From Oscillospiraceae bacterium (GTDB taxonomy: Bacteria; Bacillota; Clostridia; Oscillospirales; Oscillospiraceae), in assembly GCA_017434755.1 (NCBI GenBank), contig JAFRER010000003.1:62001-126000 (forward strand): a stretch of 64,000 nucleotides of DNA, read 5' to 3'. The position numbers and the translations under genes were made by a program. Every line of letters starts with the position of its first letter. The first letter of the stretch is position 1. Shown here in pieces: positions 24,146 to 33,857 of this stretch. The notes under the pieces were generated by a model, which was given only the letters and a program-made list of their open reading frames with translations, ran no database searches and had not been told where the DNA came from.

Positions 24146-25402
24146 ATGCCAAGATCAGATGACAGAAAAAGCATAAGGTGTTCCTTCTGCGGGAAACCGC
24201 AGGGGCTCGTCACCAGACTGATAGCCGGGAACGGAAGCTATATATGCGACGAGTGCGTCCGGATGTGCATGAGCATCGTGGAAGATATGCCGGCGCCGGC
24301 TCCCGCGGGTTACGATGGAGCGCCGCTCGTTTTCGATAAGCTTCCCAAGCCTGAGATGATCAAGGCCTCGCTCGACGAATATGTGATCGGGCAGGAGTAC
24401 GCCAAGAAAGTGCTGGCCGTTGCCGTTTACAATCATTACAAGCGTATCCTGCACGCCTCTGATGACGTGGAGCTCCAAAAGAGCAACATCCTCCTCATCG
24501 GGCCGACGGGAAGCGGAAAGACCCTCTTCGCACAGACGCTTGCAAAAATGCTGGACGTTCCCTTCGCCATCGCTGACGCCACCACCATCACAGAGGCAGG
24601 CTATGTGGGTGAGGACGTTGAGAACGTCATCCTCAAGCTCCTGCAGGCCGCCGATTTCGACGTGGAGAGAGCGCAGAGAGGCATCATCTATATCGACGAG
24701 ATAGACAAGATCGCACGGAAAAGCGAGAACCCCTCTATAACGAGAGACGTTTCCGGCGAGGGCGTGCAGCAGGCACTGCTGAAGCTTCTCGAAGGAACGG
24801 TCGCCAATGTCCCTCCGCAGGGCGGCAGAAAACATCCGCAGCAGGAGTTCATCCATGTGGATACGACGAACATCCTGTTTATCTGCGGCGGCGCTTTCGA
24901 CGGACTTGACAAGATCATAGAGAAGCGCATCAATGACAAGACCATGGGCTTCGGAGCCGTTATCCAGAGCAAAAAGGACAAGGAGACCAATATTTTTTCC
25001 CATATCCAGCAGCACGATCTTCTCAAGTTCGGCATCATCCCCGAACTGGTCGGAAGGCTGCCGGTCGTTGCGGCTCTCGACTCGCTCAATCGGGACGATC
25101 TCGTGAGGGTCCTCACCGAACCGAAGAACGCCATCACGAAGCAGTATGAAAAGCTGATGGCTTTTGACAACATAAAGCTCAGTTTTGAGGCCGCCGCGCT
25201 CGAGGCGGTCGCCGATAAAGCGATCGAAAAGAATATCGGCGCGAGGGGACTGCGCAGCGTGATGGAGAATATCATGATGGACGTGATGTATTCCGTCCCG
25301 TCGGATCCGTCCATCGAGTCGGTCGTGATCAGAAAGGATGAAGAAACAGGAGAGATCGTGACGGATATCCGTCACAGGAATGAGGCTGAAGCCTCCGCCT
25401 GA
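24146..25402 (+). CDS. clpX: ATP-dependent Clp protease ATP-binding subunit ClpX
   Basis: 418 residues. The N-terminal zinc-binding domain has C12, C15, C34 and C37. Walker A is GPTGSGKT at 119-126, Walker B is [11 protein letters not shown], and the ClpP-docking IGF-like loop region reads MGFGAV. The sensor and C-terminal small domain ([13 protein letters not shown]) are intact. It unfolds substrates and feeds them to ClpP. Confidence 0.97.
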   Translation: MPRSDDRKSIRCSFCGKPQGLVTRLIAGNGSYICDECVRMCMSIVEDMPAPAPAGYDGAPLVFDKLPKPEMIKASLDEYVIGQEYAKKVLAVAVYNHYKRILHASDDVELQKSNILLIGPTGSGKTLFAQTLAKMLDVPFAIADATTITEAGYVGEDVENVILKLLQAADFDVERAQRGIIYIDEIDKIARKSENPSITRDVSGEGVQQALLKLLEGTVANVPPQGGRKHPQQEFIHVDTTNILFICGGAFDGLDKIIEKRINDKTMGFGAVIQSKKDKETNIFSHIQQHDLLKFGIIPELVGRLPVVAALDSLNRDDLVRVLTEPKNAITKQYEKLMAFDNIKLSFEAAALEAVADKAIEKNIGARGLRSVMENIMMDVMYSVPSDPSIESVVIRKDEETGEIVTDIRHRNEAEASA

Positions 25403-25437
25403 CCTGTTTCACGCAGTGGTTTCCACAGGAGAATCAA

Positions 25438-27828
25438 ATGGAAAACATCATCAATGATAAATTCAAACTTCCGCTTATCCCGCTGAGAGGACTGACGATC
25501 TTCCCCGGCATGCTGCTCACCTTTGAGGTGGAGCGGGACGCATCGGTCACGGCGCTGAACAATGCCGCAAACACAGAGCGGCTGATCTTCCTCTCCTCTC
25601 AGATTAACATAGCGGACGACATGCCCGAAGAAAGCGGCATCTATCATATAGGCGTTGTCTGCAGGGTCCGCCAGCAGCTCAGGATCCCGCGCGGAAGCGG
25701 ATGCCGTGTCATGGTGGAGGGGCTCTACCGTGCGCATGCCTCGGAGATCAGCAGCGGGCCGGACGGATACAGCGCCCTTATCAAGGCACTTCCCGATAAG
25801 AAGGAACGGGTGAGCCAGAACAGGCTGGAAGCGCTGGTTCGAAACGCGCTTTCTCTGTTCGAGGAATATATCCATTTCAATTCGGATATGCTGCCGGAGC
25901 ATCTGCTGGATGTTGTCGCAAATCCGGATCCGGCGCACATATCCTATTTCATCGCGCAGAACATCCGTCTTTCGGTCGAGGATAAACAGCAGCTCCTGGA
26001 AGAGCTCTGCCCCTCGAAGCGTCTCGTCATGCTGGGGAAGATGCTCAATAATGAGCTGAATATCCTTACCATCGAAAAGGAGCTCAACGACGCGACCCAG
26101 GAGGAGATCAACCGGAACCAGCGGGAGTATTTCCTCCACGAGGAGATGAAGGTCATCCGCAGCGAACTCGGCGAGGACGGCCTCGACGATACGGATGAGT
26201 ACCGGGAAAAGATCAATGCGCTTCCGGTGAGCGATGAGATCCGGGATAAACTCCTCAAAGAGGTGACGCATCTCTCAAAGCAGCCATTCGGTTCCTCCGA
26301 GGCTTCCGTGATCCGCTCGTATCTCGACATCTGCCTGGAGCTCCCCTGGGGAGTAAGGACAGAGGAGACGTTCGATATCGAAAAAGCCCGGAAGATCCTC
26401 GATAATGATCACTACGGACTTGACAAGGTCAAGGAGAGGATCATCGAGTATCTCGCGGTAAGGCAGCTTACACCCGAAGTGAAGGGCGGGCTCCTGTGTC
26501 TGGTGGGCCCTCCGGGGACCGGCAAGACAAGCGTTGCGATGAGCGTCGCACGGGCAACCAACCGGAAGCTCGTTCGGATAGCGCTCGGCGGCGTCCACGA
26601 TGAAGCGGAGATCCGCGGCCATCGCAAGACCTATATAGGCGCCATGCCGGGCAGGATCATCAACGGCGTGGTCCAGGCAGGCAGCTGCAATCCTCTGATG
26701 GTGCTTGACGAGATCGACAAGCTCGGCTCCGACTACAGGGGCGATCCGTCCGCGGCGCTTCTTGAAGTGCTCGACGGGGAACAGAACAGCACTTTCCGGG
26801 ACAATTTCCTTGAGATCCCCTTCGATCTTTCCGAGATATTCTTCATCACCACGGCCAACACGACGGACACCATTCCCAGAGCTCTTCTCGACAGGATGGA
26901 AGTCATCGAGATGTCGAGCTACACCGATGAGGAAAAGCTCCAGATAGCGAAGAGGCACCTCGTTCCCAAGCAGAGGAAGAAGCACGGCCTGAACGGGAAA
27001 ACGCTCCGGATCACAGACGATGCCATCCGGAAGATCATCGTATCCTATACGAGAGAATCCGGTGTCAGGGTCCTTGAACGCGAGATCGCGCACATCTGCC
27101 GGAAGGCAGCGGCAGGCATCGCATCCGGGGAATACGCCTCGCTTTCCGTGGTCCCGTCTAAGCTCGAAAAGCTCCTTGGACCCGAAAAGTTCAAGCAGGA
27201 CAGTCTGCTCAGAAGAGACGAGGTCGGCCTTGTGAGAGGACTTGCCTATACATCCGTGGGCGGGGAGACGCTGGATGTGGAGGTCTCTGCCGTGGACGGA
27301 AGCGGAAAGATCGAGATGACGGGCAACCTCGGAGACGTGATGAAGGAATCCGTCTCCGCTGCGGTCACGGTCATCCGGAGCAGAACGAAGCAGTTCGGCA
27401 TCGCAGCGGATTTCTACAAGACCATGGACCTGCATATCCATTTCCCCGAGGGCGCTGTCCCCAAGGACGGGCCTTCCGCTGGCATCACGGTCTGCATCGC
27501 ACTGATCTCGGCTCTTTCCGGAATGAAGGTGAGACACGATGTGGCCATGACAGGGGAGATCACACTCAGAGGCCGCATCCTTCCGATCGGCGGACTTAAG
27601 GAAAAGACCATGGCGGCACTTCGAAGCGGCATAAAGACGGTTATTATCCCGAAGGATAACCTCAGCGATCTTGAAGAGATCGATCAGACAGTCCGCAACA
27701 GCCTGGAATTCGTTCCTGTATCGGTCATCGACGAGGCGGTCGATATTGCTCTGATCTCGAAGCTGGCGGAAAGCGGCACATCGCAAACGCAGCTTCCGAA
27801 GGGCATCCTCGATTCCGTCAAACAGTGA
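25438..27828 (+). CDS. lon: ATP-dependent protease Lon
   Basis: 796 residues in the LonA arrangement: an N-terminal substrate-binding domain (PLIPLRGLTIFPGM), a helical linker, an AAA+ module with Walker A GPPGTGKT at 357-364 and Walker B PLMVLDEIDKLG, and a C-terminal protease domain with catalytic S680 (DGPSAG) and K723 (GGLKEKT). Length is typical. It follows clpX after 35 bases and is followed by engB after 13, the order common to many Clostridia and Bacilli. Confidence 0.97.
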   Translation: MENIINDKFKLPLIPLRGLTIFPGMLLTFEVERDASVTALNNAANTERLIFLSSQINIADDMPEESGIYHIGVVCRVRQQLRIPRGSGCRVMVEGLYRAHASEISSGPDGYSALIKALPDKKERVSQNRLEALVRNALSLFEEYIHFNSDMLPEHLLDVVANPDPAHISYFIAQNIRLSVEDKQQLLEELCPSKRLVMLGKMLNNELNILTIEKELNDATQEEINRNQREYFLHEEMKVIRSELGEDGLDDTDEYREKINALPVSDEIRDKLLKEVTHLSKQPFGSSEASVIRSYLDICLELPWGVRTEETFDIEKARKILDNDHYGLDKVKERIIEYLAVRQLTPEVKGGLLCLVGPPGTGKTSVAMSVARATNRKLVRIALGGVHDEAEIRGHRKTYIGAMPGRIINGVVQAGSCNPLMVLDEIDKLGSDYRGDPSAALLEVLDGEQNSTFRDNFLEIPFDLSEIFFITTANTTDTIPRALLDRMEVIEMSSYTDEEKLQIAKRHLVPKQRKKHGLNGKTLRITDDAIRKIIVSYTRESGVRVLEREIAHICRKAAAGIASGEYASLSVVPSKLEKLLGPEKFKQDSLLRRDEVGLVRGLAYTSVGGETLDVEVSAVDGSGKIEMTGNLGDVMKESVSAAVTVIRSRTKQFGIAADFYKTMDLHIHFPEGAVPKDGPSAGITVCIALISALSGMKVRHDVAMTGEITLRGRILPIGGLKEKTMAALRSGIKTVIIPKDNLSDLEEIDQTVRNSLEFVPVSVIDEAVDIALISKLAESGTSQTQLPKGILDSVKQ

Positions 27829-27841
27829 CAGCTGGTGCGTC

Positions 27842-28429
27842 ATGTACTCGATCAATTACAACAAGGTGAGCTTCGTGCTCTCCGCCGCCGATAAAAAACA
27901 GTTCATCCATGACAGTCGCCGCCGTGCAGTCTTTGCGGGCAAATCGAATGTCGGAAAGTCTTCGGTCATCAACAGGCTTCTGAACAGAAAGAACTTTGCC
28001 CGTGTCGGCTCTGAACCCGGCAAGACCGTTCACGTGAATTATTTTCTCGTTGACGACCGCCTGTATCTGATCGATCTTCCCGGCTACGGATATGCAAAGG
28101 TATCCGCCGCGGAGAAAATGAGATGGTCTGCACTCATGGAGGCCTTCTTTGCCGAAGAGGAGATCGACGCGGCCGTGCTGATCGTCGACGCGAGGCACCT
28201 TCCAACGAAAGACGATAAGATGATGGCGGACTGGATGATGTCATCCGGCTGCCGTTTCGCGGTGGTCGCGAATAAGATTGACAAACTGAAAAAAAGCCAG
28301 ATCGACGGCTGTATTTCCGGAATCCGGGAGGCGCTGTCGCTCGAGGCAGAGGTCCCCCTCATAGCGTTTTCTGCCGAAAAGGGCGATGGCCGGGAGGAAC
28401 TCATGACTTTCATAGGCGAGTCTGTCTGA
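27842..28429 (+). CDS. engB: Ribosome biogenesis GTP-binding protein EngB (YsxC/YihA)
   Basis: 195 residues. GTPase motifs are in the usual order: G1 GKSNVGKSS, G2 in EPGKTVHVNYF, G3 DLPGYG, G4 NKIDKL and G5 FSAEKG. It assists late assembly of the 50S subunit. The gene directly follows lon and a terminator comes ten bases after its stop, so it closes the quality-control block. Confidence 0.96.
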   Translation: MYSINYNKVSFVLSAADKKQFIHDSRRRAVFAGKSNVGKSSVINRLLNRKNFARVGSEPGKTVHVNYFLVDDRLYLIDLPGYGYAKVSAAEKMRWSALMEAFFAEEEIDAAVLIVDARHLPTKDDKMMADWMMSSGCRFAVVANKIDKLKKSQIDGCISGIREALSLEAEVPLIAFSAEKGDGREELMTFIGESV

Positions 28430-28439
28430 ACAAAAGAAT

Positions 28440-28476
28440 GAGCAGGGCGAATTATTCCGCTCTGCTCTTGTTTTTT
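28440..28476 (+). terminator. Terminator after engB
   Basis: GAGCAGGGCG (28440-28449) pairs with CGCTCTGCTC (28458-28467) with one mismatch, followed by TTGTTTTTTAT. Confidence 0.85.
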
Positions 28477-28496
28477 ATGTGCTGTTTTGATAAAAT
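28468..28496 (+). promoter_or_regulatory. Candidate promoter of the scpA operon, overlapping the terminator
   Basis: TTGTTT (28468-28473), a 17-base spacer and TAAAAT (28491-28496). The -35 lies in the T run of the engB terminator. Confidence 0.5.
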
Positions 28497-28522
28497 ATTA
28501 AAAAATCCGGTGTTGATGAGCC

Positions 28523-29317
28523 ATGGAAGAAAACATTCTGAATTTTCATCTCGAATCTCTGATCAAAGGTGAAAACACAATTGAAGATTTTGACGGGCCT
28601 CTTTCCCTGATCCTCGAACTGCTCAGAAAAAACAGGATCGCGATCCGGGATATCAGCATTTCCGAGATTCTTGATCAGTATGTCGATTATCTCGACAGGA
28701 TGCAGAAAATGGATCTCGAGATCGCCAGCGAGTTCGTGCAGATGGCCTCCTATCTTCTGCTGATCAAGACCAAAATGATGCTTTTCGGAGACAGATCCGA
28801 AGTCTCCGAGCTAGAAGAGCTCATTTCCTCGCTGGAAAAACTGCAGGCAAAGGATTATTTCGAATCCCTGAAGTCGGTCGTTCCCGAGCTCGAGGAACGC
28901 ACAAAGGCGGGTATGCTGCTATACACCAAAACCCCCGAGCCTGTTCCGGATGAGGATGGTATCAGCGCGACAGAGATAAGGGAGGCAGATCTCCTGGCGG
29001 CGCTTCTGGCGGTGTTCCTGCGGGAAAACGCCAAACCCGTAAAGGAGGTTCCGTCCCGGTCTGTCTATCCCCGTAGAGTCCTTTTCAGCGTAAGAGAAAA
29101 GAGCCGGAGCATAGTAAGCGCACTGCGAAGCGGGCCGCTCAGTCTTGCCTCTATTTTGGGAGACTGTTCCAGCAGAACTGAGATGGTGGCTGCTTTCCTG
29201 TCGATCCTTGAGCTGTGCAGCTTCGGCAGCATCTCCGTATCGGACGATGACGGAGAATTCGTCGTTTCGCTTCTGAACGACGAAATAGAAGAGATTCTGG
29301 AAAAGATATCGGAATGA
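28523..29317 (+). CDS. scpA: Segregation and condensation protein A (kleisin)
   Basis: 264 residues. N-terminal signature FDGPLSLILELLRKNRIAIRDISISEI with the helical DLEIASEFVQMASYLLLIKTKMML segment, typical of ScpA. The N- and C-terminal parts contact the Smc heads and ScpB. The last winged-helix region is present. scpB follows after three bases, so they are translated together to form Smc-ScpAB condensin. Confidence 0.95.
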   Translation: MEENILNFHLESLIKGENTIEDFDGPLSLILELLRKNRIAIRDISISEILDQYVDYLDRMQKMDLEIASEFVQMASYLLLIKTKMMLFGDRSEVSELEELISSLEKLQAKDYFESLKSVVPELEERTKAGMLLYTKTPEPVPDEDGISATEIREADLLAALLAVFLRENAKPVKEVPSRSVYPRRVLFSVREKSRSIVSALRSGPLSLASILGDCSSRTEMVAAFLSILELCSFGSISVSDDDGEFVVSLLNDEIEEILEKISE

Positions 29318-29320
29318 TTT

Positions 29321-29923
29321 ATGGATGATTTGAAATCGGCGATCGAAGCCGTCCTGTTCGCCTCGGGCGACAGTATTCCCGTCGGGCGCCTCTCCCTGAC
29401 CTTTGCATGTGAGGCAGAGGAGATCGTCAAAGCGGCAAGGGAACTGGAAGAGGAATATGCCTCTGGCGGAAGAGGGATAAGACTTCTGTTTCTGGAGGAC
29501 AGACTGCAGCTTTGCTCCGCACCGGAGTATGCGGAGTATATTGCCAGGACCATCGATGAACGGAAAAGGCAGTCTCTGACGAGACCGGCGCTCGAGGTCC
29601 TTGCGATAGTTGCCTACTATCAGCCTGTCACAAGAGCCTATATCGATCAGATGCGCGGCGTGGACAGTTCCTATACGGTCGGTGTGCTTCTTGAAAGGGG
29701 CCTCATCGAGGTCTGCGGCAAGCTCGATGCGCCGGGCAGACCATCGCTTCTGCAAACCACCGAGGCTTTTTTACGGTCGGCGGGATTGACTTCGATCGAT
29801 GAGCTCCCGCAGCTTCCGGACATGACGTCCAGCGAGGGAACGGAAGCGCTCAGGCAGAGAGTGGAGGAGCTGCGTTCCTCCGCTGATACGGATCAGATCA
29901 CGATAAGTGAAATATCCGTTTGA
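29321..29923 (+). CDS. scpB: Segregation and condensation protein B
   Basis: 200 residues. Contains the tandem winged-helix pattern of ScpB: LKSAIEAVLFASGDSIPVGRLS, SLTRPALEVLAIVAYYQPVTRAYIDQMRG, VGVLLERGLIEVCGKLDAPGRP and TEAFLRSAGL. It dimerises and binds ScpA. The C-terminal tail of about 25 residues is charged and probably flexible. Confidence 0.96.
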   Translation: MDDLKSAIEAVLFASGDSIPVGRLSLTFACEAEEIVKAARELEEEYASGGRGIRLLFLEDRLQLCSAPEYAEYIARTIDERKRQSLTRPALEVLAIVAYYQPVTRAYIDQMRGVDSSYTVGVLLERGLIEVCGKLDAPGRPSLLQTTEAFLRSAGLTSIDELPQLPDMTSSEGTEALRQRVEELRSSADTDQITISEISV

Positions 29924-29947
29924 TGTTGAATCCCGCGGAAAGGGGTG

Positions 29948-30664
29948 ATGTGTTTGACTGCGTTGATAATAATCGGAATCATCGCGCTGATCATTTTCCT
30001 GATCATGATGATCCCGGTTGGTGCAGATATAGGATACGCTGACGGTCAGCTCAGTCTTTCGGCAAAGGTGATGGGCATCTTCCTTCAGCTGCTCCCGAAA
30101 ACGGAGGAGAAGGAAAAGAAACCGAAAAAAGAGAAGAAACCCAAAAAAGAAAAGAAGAAAAAGGAAGAGCCTCCTGCAGAGGAGACCGGTGCTGAGGAAG
30201 AGAAAGAAAAAAAGAAGAAAAAACTGGAACTGGACTTCACACTGGATGAGATCGTTGCGCTTTTGAAGACCGTTTTCAAAGGACTCGGCAAGTTCCGGAA
30301 GATGAAAGTCGACAGGTTCCTGCTCCATTATATCGCGGCCGGAAAGGACCCCTACAAGACCGCGGTCACTTTCGGAAAGATAAATGCCGCGCTTTGCGCG
30401 CTGGCTCCCGTGTGCAGAGAGAGATTCCACTGTCCGGACACGGATGTCTTTACCGATATTACCTTCGCGGAGGAAAAGCCGTTTATTGAATTCGGACTCG
30501 GCTTCTCCATTCGGATCGGGCAGATTCTCTCCGTGGTCTTCACCATCCTCTTCGGAGCGCTTTGGATACTGATCAAGAACAAGGCGTGGCACATCTCGGA
30601 GAAGATAAAGGAAAAACGCAGATCCAAACGCAGACCCAAAGCGGCGCTTGCCGAAACAGAATGA
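29948..30664 (+). CDS. DUF2953 membrane protein (YtfI-like)
   Basis: About 238 residues. The start is uncertain: ATG 29948 is only a few bases from GGAAAGGGG, and TTG 29954 would be better spaced. An N-terminal helix (TALIIIGIIALIIFLIMMIPVG) is followed by a Lys/Glu-rich segment (residues about 55-95), the DUF2953 region, a second hydrophobic helix near 196-212 and a basic tail. In Bacillus the homologue ytfI lies next to ytfJ, as here, which suggests a sporulation or germination link. No enzymatic motif is visible. Confidence 0.8.
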   Translation: MCLTALIIIGIIALIIFLIMMIPVGADIGYADGQLSLSAKVMGIFLQLLPKTEEKEKKPKKEKKPKKEKKKKEEPPAEETGAEEEKEKKKKKLELDFTLDEIVALLKTVFKGLGKFRKMKVDRFLLHYIAAGKDPYKTAVTFGKINAALCALAPVCRERFHCPDTDVFTDITFAEEKPFIEFGLGFSIRIGQILSVVFTILFGALWILIKNKAWHISEKIKEKRRSKRRPKAALAETE

Positions 30665-30713
30665 TCATTTGATCAGAATGGAACTATTAACCAAATGAAA
30701 GGATACGTATAAT

Positions 30714-31100
30714 ATGGAAAACAACAATCCTATCGGTAACCTTATGAGATCCACCATGGAGAACGTGAAGGATATGCTTAGAGTGGACACTGTCGTGGGC
30801 GATCCCATAAACACGCCTGACGGCATCACACTCGTTCCCATCTCCAAGATCAGTGTAGGCTTCGGCGGCGGCGGTGTTGAATTCGGAACGAAGAGATCGA
30901 ATGATCAGAGACCGTACGGCGGCGGGAACGCCACGGGCGTGAAAGTCGAGCCATTCGGATTCCTCGTGATCAAGGACGGCGTGGTCAGAATGATCAATGT
31001 GACGCCTCCCGCAAGCAACACCGTTGACAGGATCATCGATCTCGTTCCTCAGGTTATGGACAGAGTAGACGCGTTCATTGCCAAACAGAAGGACAGCTGA
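30714..31100 (+). CDS. ytfJ: GerW/YtfJ-family sporulation protein
   Basis: 128 residues. Family features are clear: NLMRSTMENVKDMLRVDTVVGDPI, TLVPISKISVGFGGGG and the GVKVEPFGFLVIKDG strand pair. In Bacillus YtfJ is a forespore protein of the inner spore that affects germination. Its position after a DUF2953 gene is conserved and supports a spore-forming ancestry. Confidence 0.93.
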   Translation: MENNNPIGNLMRSTMENVKDMLRVDTVVGDPINTPDGITLVPISKISVGFGGGGVEFGTKRSNDQRPYGGGNATGVKVEPFGFLVIKDGVVRMINVTPPASNTVDRIIDLVPQVMDRVDAFIAKQKDS

Positions 31101-31125
31101 GATAGACTGAAAAAACGATACAGTA

Positions 31126-31162
31126 TTATAAGCACTGTCCGTCGATGTGACAGTGCTTATAA
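31126..31162 (+). other. 14-bp perfect hairpin without a T run, between ytfJ and rluB
   Basis: TTATAAGCACTGTC (31126-31139) and GACAGTGCTTATAA (31149-31162) are perfect inverted repeats around a 9-base loop. No U tract follows. It could be an mRNA processing or stabilising hairpin, a weak terminator, or a protein-binding palindrome. Confidence 0.75.
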
Positions 31163-31186
31163 ACATTCTGAGTCAGGAGGTCTGAG

Positions 31187-31915
31187 ATGCGCGACAGACT
31201 TCAGAAGCTGATCTCAGGGGCCGGCCTGATGTCGAGACGGGCTGCGGAGAAACTGATCAGCGAGGGAAGAGTGATCGTGAACGGACACACTGCGGAAATC
31301 GGGGAAAAGGCCGATCCCGAGACCGACACGATCCTGCTAGACGGAGTGCCCTTGAGTTCAAGCAGGGAAAAGATCTATGTCATGCTGAACAAGCCTAAGG
31401 GCTATGTTACGACCATGAGCGATGAGCAGGGTAGAAAGAACGTTTCCATGCTCGTGGAAGACGCAGGGGCAAGGCTTTACCCTGTCGGCAGGCTTGACTT
31501 GAATTCCGAGGGTCTGCTCATCATGACCAATGACGGAGACTTTGCGAACCGGCTCATGCATCCTTCGAACAGGGTACTGAAAACCTATGAGGTGATCGTG
31601 GAAGGGGAATGCATACCGGAGGCAGCCGATGTCCTGTCCGGACCGGTCGAGATCGACGGGACCGTTGTACGCGCCAAAGAGGTGGAGATCAGAGAAAACT
31701 CCGGACATCACGCGACGCTGCTGGTCACGATCGGCGAGGGGAAAAACCGGGAAGTCCGGAAAATGTGCGCTTTTGCCGGGTTGAAAGTAAAGGAACTCAA
31801 GAGGATCCGGGAAGGAAGTTTCGAACTCGGAGACCTCCGGAGCGGACGATGGAGATATCTTACGCGGGAAGAAATAGAATCCTTCTGCGGGGATGAGGCC
31901 GGATATGCACAGTGA
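31187..31915 (+). CDS. rluB: 23S rRNA pseudouridine synthase (RluB-type)
   Basis: 242 residues. An S4 RNA-binding domain at the N-terminus (RLQKLISGAGLMSRRAAEKLISEGRVIVNG) is followed by the RsuA/RluB catalytic domain with the active-site Asp in GRLDLNSEGLLIMTNDG. The C-terminal KNREVRKMCAFAGLKVKELKRIREG segment matches RluB/E/F-type enzymes. The exact uridine is not readable from sequence; RluB position is the usual assignment. Confidence 0.92.
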   Translation: MRDRLQKLISGAGLMSRRAAEKLISEGRVIVNGHTAEIGEKADPETDTILLDGVPLSSSREKIYVMLNKPKGYVTTMSDEQGRKNVSMLVEDAGARLYPVGRLDLNSEGLLIMTNDGDFANRLMHPSNRVLKTYEVIVEGECIPEAADVLSGPVEIDGTVVRAKEVEIRENSGHHATLLVTIGEGKNREVRKMCAFAGLKVKELKRIREGSFELGDLRSGRWRYLTREEIESFCGDEAGYAQ

Positions 31916-33152
31916 CCATACAGTATGCGACCTTGCTGTGATCGGCGCCGGACCGGCCGGCATGATGTGCGCATTCACTGCCGCGCAGCGCGGCCTGAAG
32001 GTGATCGTGCTGGATCCGAACAGGGATCCCGGCAGAAAGCTCCGGATAACAGGCAAGGGCAGATGCAATCTTACAAACGACTGCGAGATAAAAAAGATCC
32101 TTGAAAATGTTCCTGTGAACGGGAAATTCCTGTACAGCTGTCTGAACGCTTTCCCGCCTTCAACCGTAATCGCGTTCTTTGAGGAAAACGGGCTCCCGCT
32201 CAAGACAGAGCGCGGAGGAAGAGTGTTCCCGGTATCGGATAACGCCAATGACGTAGCCGACATGATGGCACGTCTGTGCAGGGAGAACGGCGTGATCTTC
32301 CTCAGAGAAAAAGCGAAAGGCCTTTCGATCGCAACCGGAGCCGTACAGGGGGTCGAAACGTTCGAGCGGTCCATCCGCTGCGCGAATGCTGTCTTGTGCA
32401 CCGGAGGCCTATCCTATCCGCTGACGGGGTCGACGGGTGATGGCTACCGCTTTGCCGAAAAAGCCGGGCATACCGTCCGGCCGTGCAGGCCTTCTCTTGT
32501 TCCGCTTGAGAGCGGGGATCCCTGGTGCGGCCAGATGCAGGGTTTTTCCCTCCGGAACATCTCACTGACCGTATACGAGGACGATAAGGCGATCTATAAG
32601 GATTTCGGCGAGATGCTCTTCACGCATTTCGGCGTTTCCGGGCCGGTGATCCTCAGCGCCAGCGCGCATATGAGGCGATTTGATACCTGCCGCTACAGGC
32701 TTGAGATCGATCTTAAGCCCGCTCTCGACGAGCGAAAGCTCGACGAGAGGATACTGCGGGATTTCCGGAAATACTCAAACAGAGAGATCAAGAACGCGCT
32801 CTGCGACCTGGCGGCCAGCTCGATTATCCCCGTTCTGATCGAACTGTCCGGCATCCCGGAGGACACAAAGGTCAACTCAATCACGAAAGAGCAGCGGGAG
32901 AATCTGCGGGATCTGTTCAAGAGGTTCCCGGTCTCTGTATCGGGGACAAGACCAATCGATGAGGCGATAGTCACATCCGGCGGTATCGACGTCAGAGAGA
33001 TCGATCCGCGGTCCATGCAGTCGAAACTCGTGCAGGGACTGTATTTTGCGGGCGAGATAATCGACGTCGATGCTTATACGGGCGGATTCAACCTGCAGAT
33101 AGCCTGGGCGACCGGCAGAATGGCCGGTATGTCCGTTGAAAAGAGATCATAA
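31905..33152 (+). CDS. HI0933-family FAD-dependent oxidoreductase (YtfP/YhiN-like)
   Basis: 415 residues from ATG 31905, which has GAGG six bases upstream and overlaps the rluB stop; an in-frame ATG at 31893 gives four extra residues. The dinucleotide-binding motif is AVIGAGPAGMM and the family signature is PGRKLRITGKGRCNLTN. The C-terminal FAD segment GLYFAGEIIDVDAYTGGFNLQIAWATG is intact. The substrate of this family is unknown, with a role in RNA or translation suspected from its steady company of rluB, cmk and S1 genes. Confidence 0.92.
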   Translation: MHSDHTVCDLAVIGAGPAGMMCAFTAAQRGLKVIVLDPNRDPGRKLRITGKGRCNLTNDCEIKKILENVPVNGKFLYSCLNAFPPSTVIAFFEENGLPLKTERGGRVFPVSDNANDVADMMARLCRENGVIFLREKAKGLSIATGAVQGVETFERSIRCANAVLCTGGLSYPLTGSTGDGYRFAEKAGHTVRPCRPSLVPLESGDPWCGQMQGFSLRNISLTVYEDDKAIYKDFGEMLFTHFGVSGPVILSASAHMRRFDTCRYRLEIDLKPALDERKLDERILRDFRKYSNREIKNALCDLAASSIIPVLIELSGIPEDTKVNSITKEQRENLRDLFKRFPVSVSGTRPIDEAIVTSGGIDVREIDPRSMQSKLVQGLYFAGEIIDVDAYTGGFNLQIAWATGRMAGMSVEKRS

Positions 33153-33169
33153 CACTTTGGAGGTGTATC

Positions 33170-33853
33170 ATGGCGTTTTATTCGATTGCGATAGACGGCC
33201 CTTCCGGAGCAGGGAAAAGCTCCATGGCAAGAACAATAGCCGAAAAATACGGCTTTATCTACGTGGATACCGGCGCCATTTACAGGACGGTGGGACTTGC
33301 CGCTCACAGACGCGGCATCTCATGTTCTGACGAGCCGGCAATAGCAAAGCTGCTGCCGGAGCTGAAGATCGAGATGAAGTATGACGGGTCCGGCGAGCAG
33401 AGAATGTATCTTGACGGTGAGGACGTATCCTCGGATATAAGGCTTCCGGAGATATCCATCTGTGCCTCCGATGTTTCGGCTTTGCCTGCTGTAAGAGAGT
33501 TCCTTCTCGAGATGCAGAGATCGATGGCCAGGACGAATAATGTTATTATGGACGGAAGAGATATCGGAACCGTGGTGCTTCCTGACGCGGACGTAAAGAT
33601 ATTTTTGACGGCCAGCAGCGCCGCGAGAGCGCGCAGGCGCCTTCTCCAGCTCATGGAGAAAGGGATCAACGCCGATTTCGATAAGGTCCTGGAAGAGATC
33701 GAATACAGAGATAATCAGGACAGCAGCAGAGAGGTCGCTCCGCTCAGGGCCGCAGATGACGCCGTTCTTGTTGACACAAGCGATATCGGTATAGAGGAAA
33801 CAGTAGCTCTGCTTTCATCGATCATTGAAGAAAAACTGAAGATCGGCAGCTGA
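33170..33853 (+). CDS. cmk: Cytidylate kinase
   Basis: 227 residues. P-loop IDGPSGAGKSS, CMP-binding region and DGRDIGTVVLPDADVKIFLTAS are as expected. It phosphorylates CMP and dCMP. It starts 17 bases after the HI0933 gene and ends 4 bases before the ispH-rpsA gene, so all are one transcript. Confidence 0.96.
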   Translation: MAFYSIAIDGPSGAGKSSMARTIAEKYGFIYVDTGAIYRTVGLAAHRRGISCSDEPAIAKLLPELKIEMKYDGSGEQRMYLDGEDVSSDIRLPEISICASDVSALPAVREFLLEMQRSMARTNNVIMDGRDIGTVVLPDADVKIFLTASSAARARRRLLQLMEKGINADFDKVLEEIEYRDNQDSSREVAPLRAADDAVLVDTSDIGIEETVALLSSIIEEKLKIGS

Positions 33854-33857
33854 TAAA

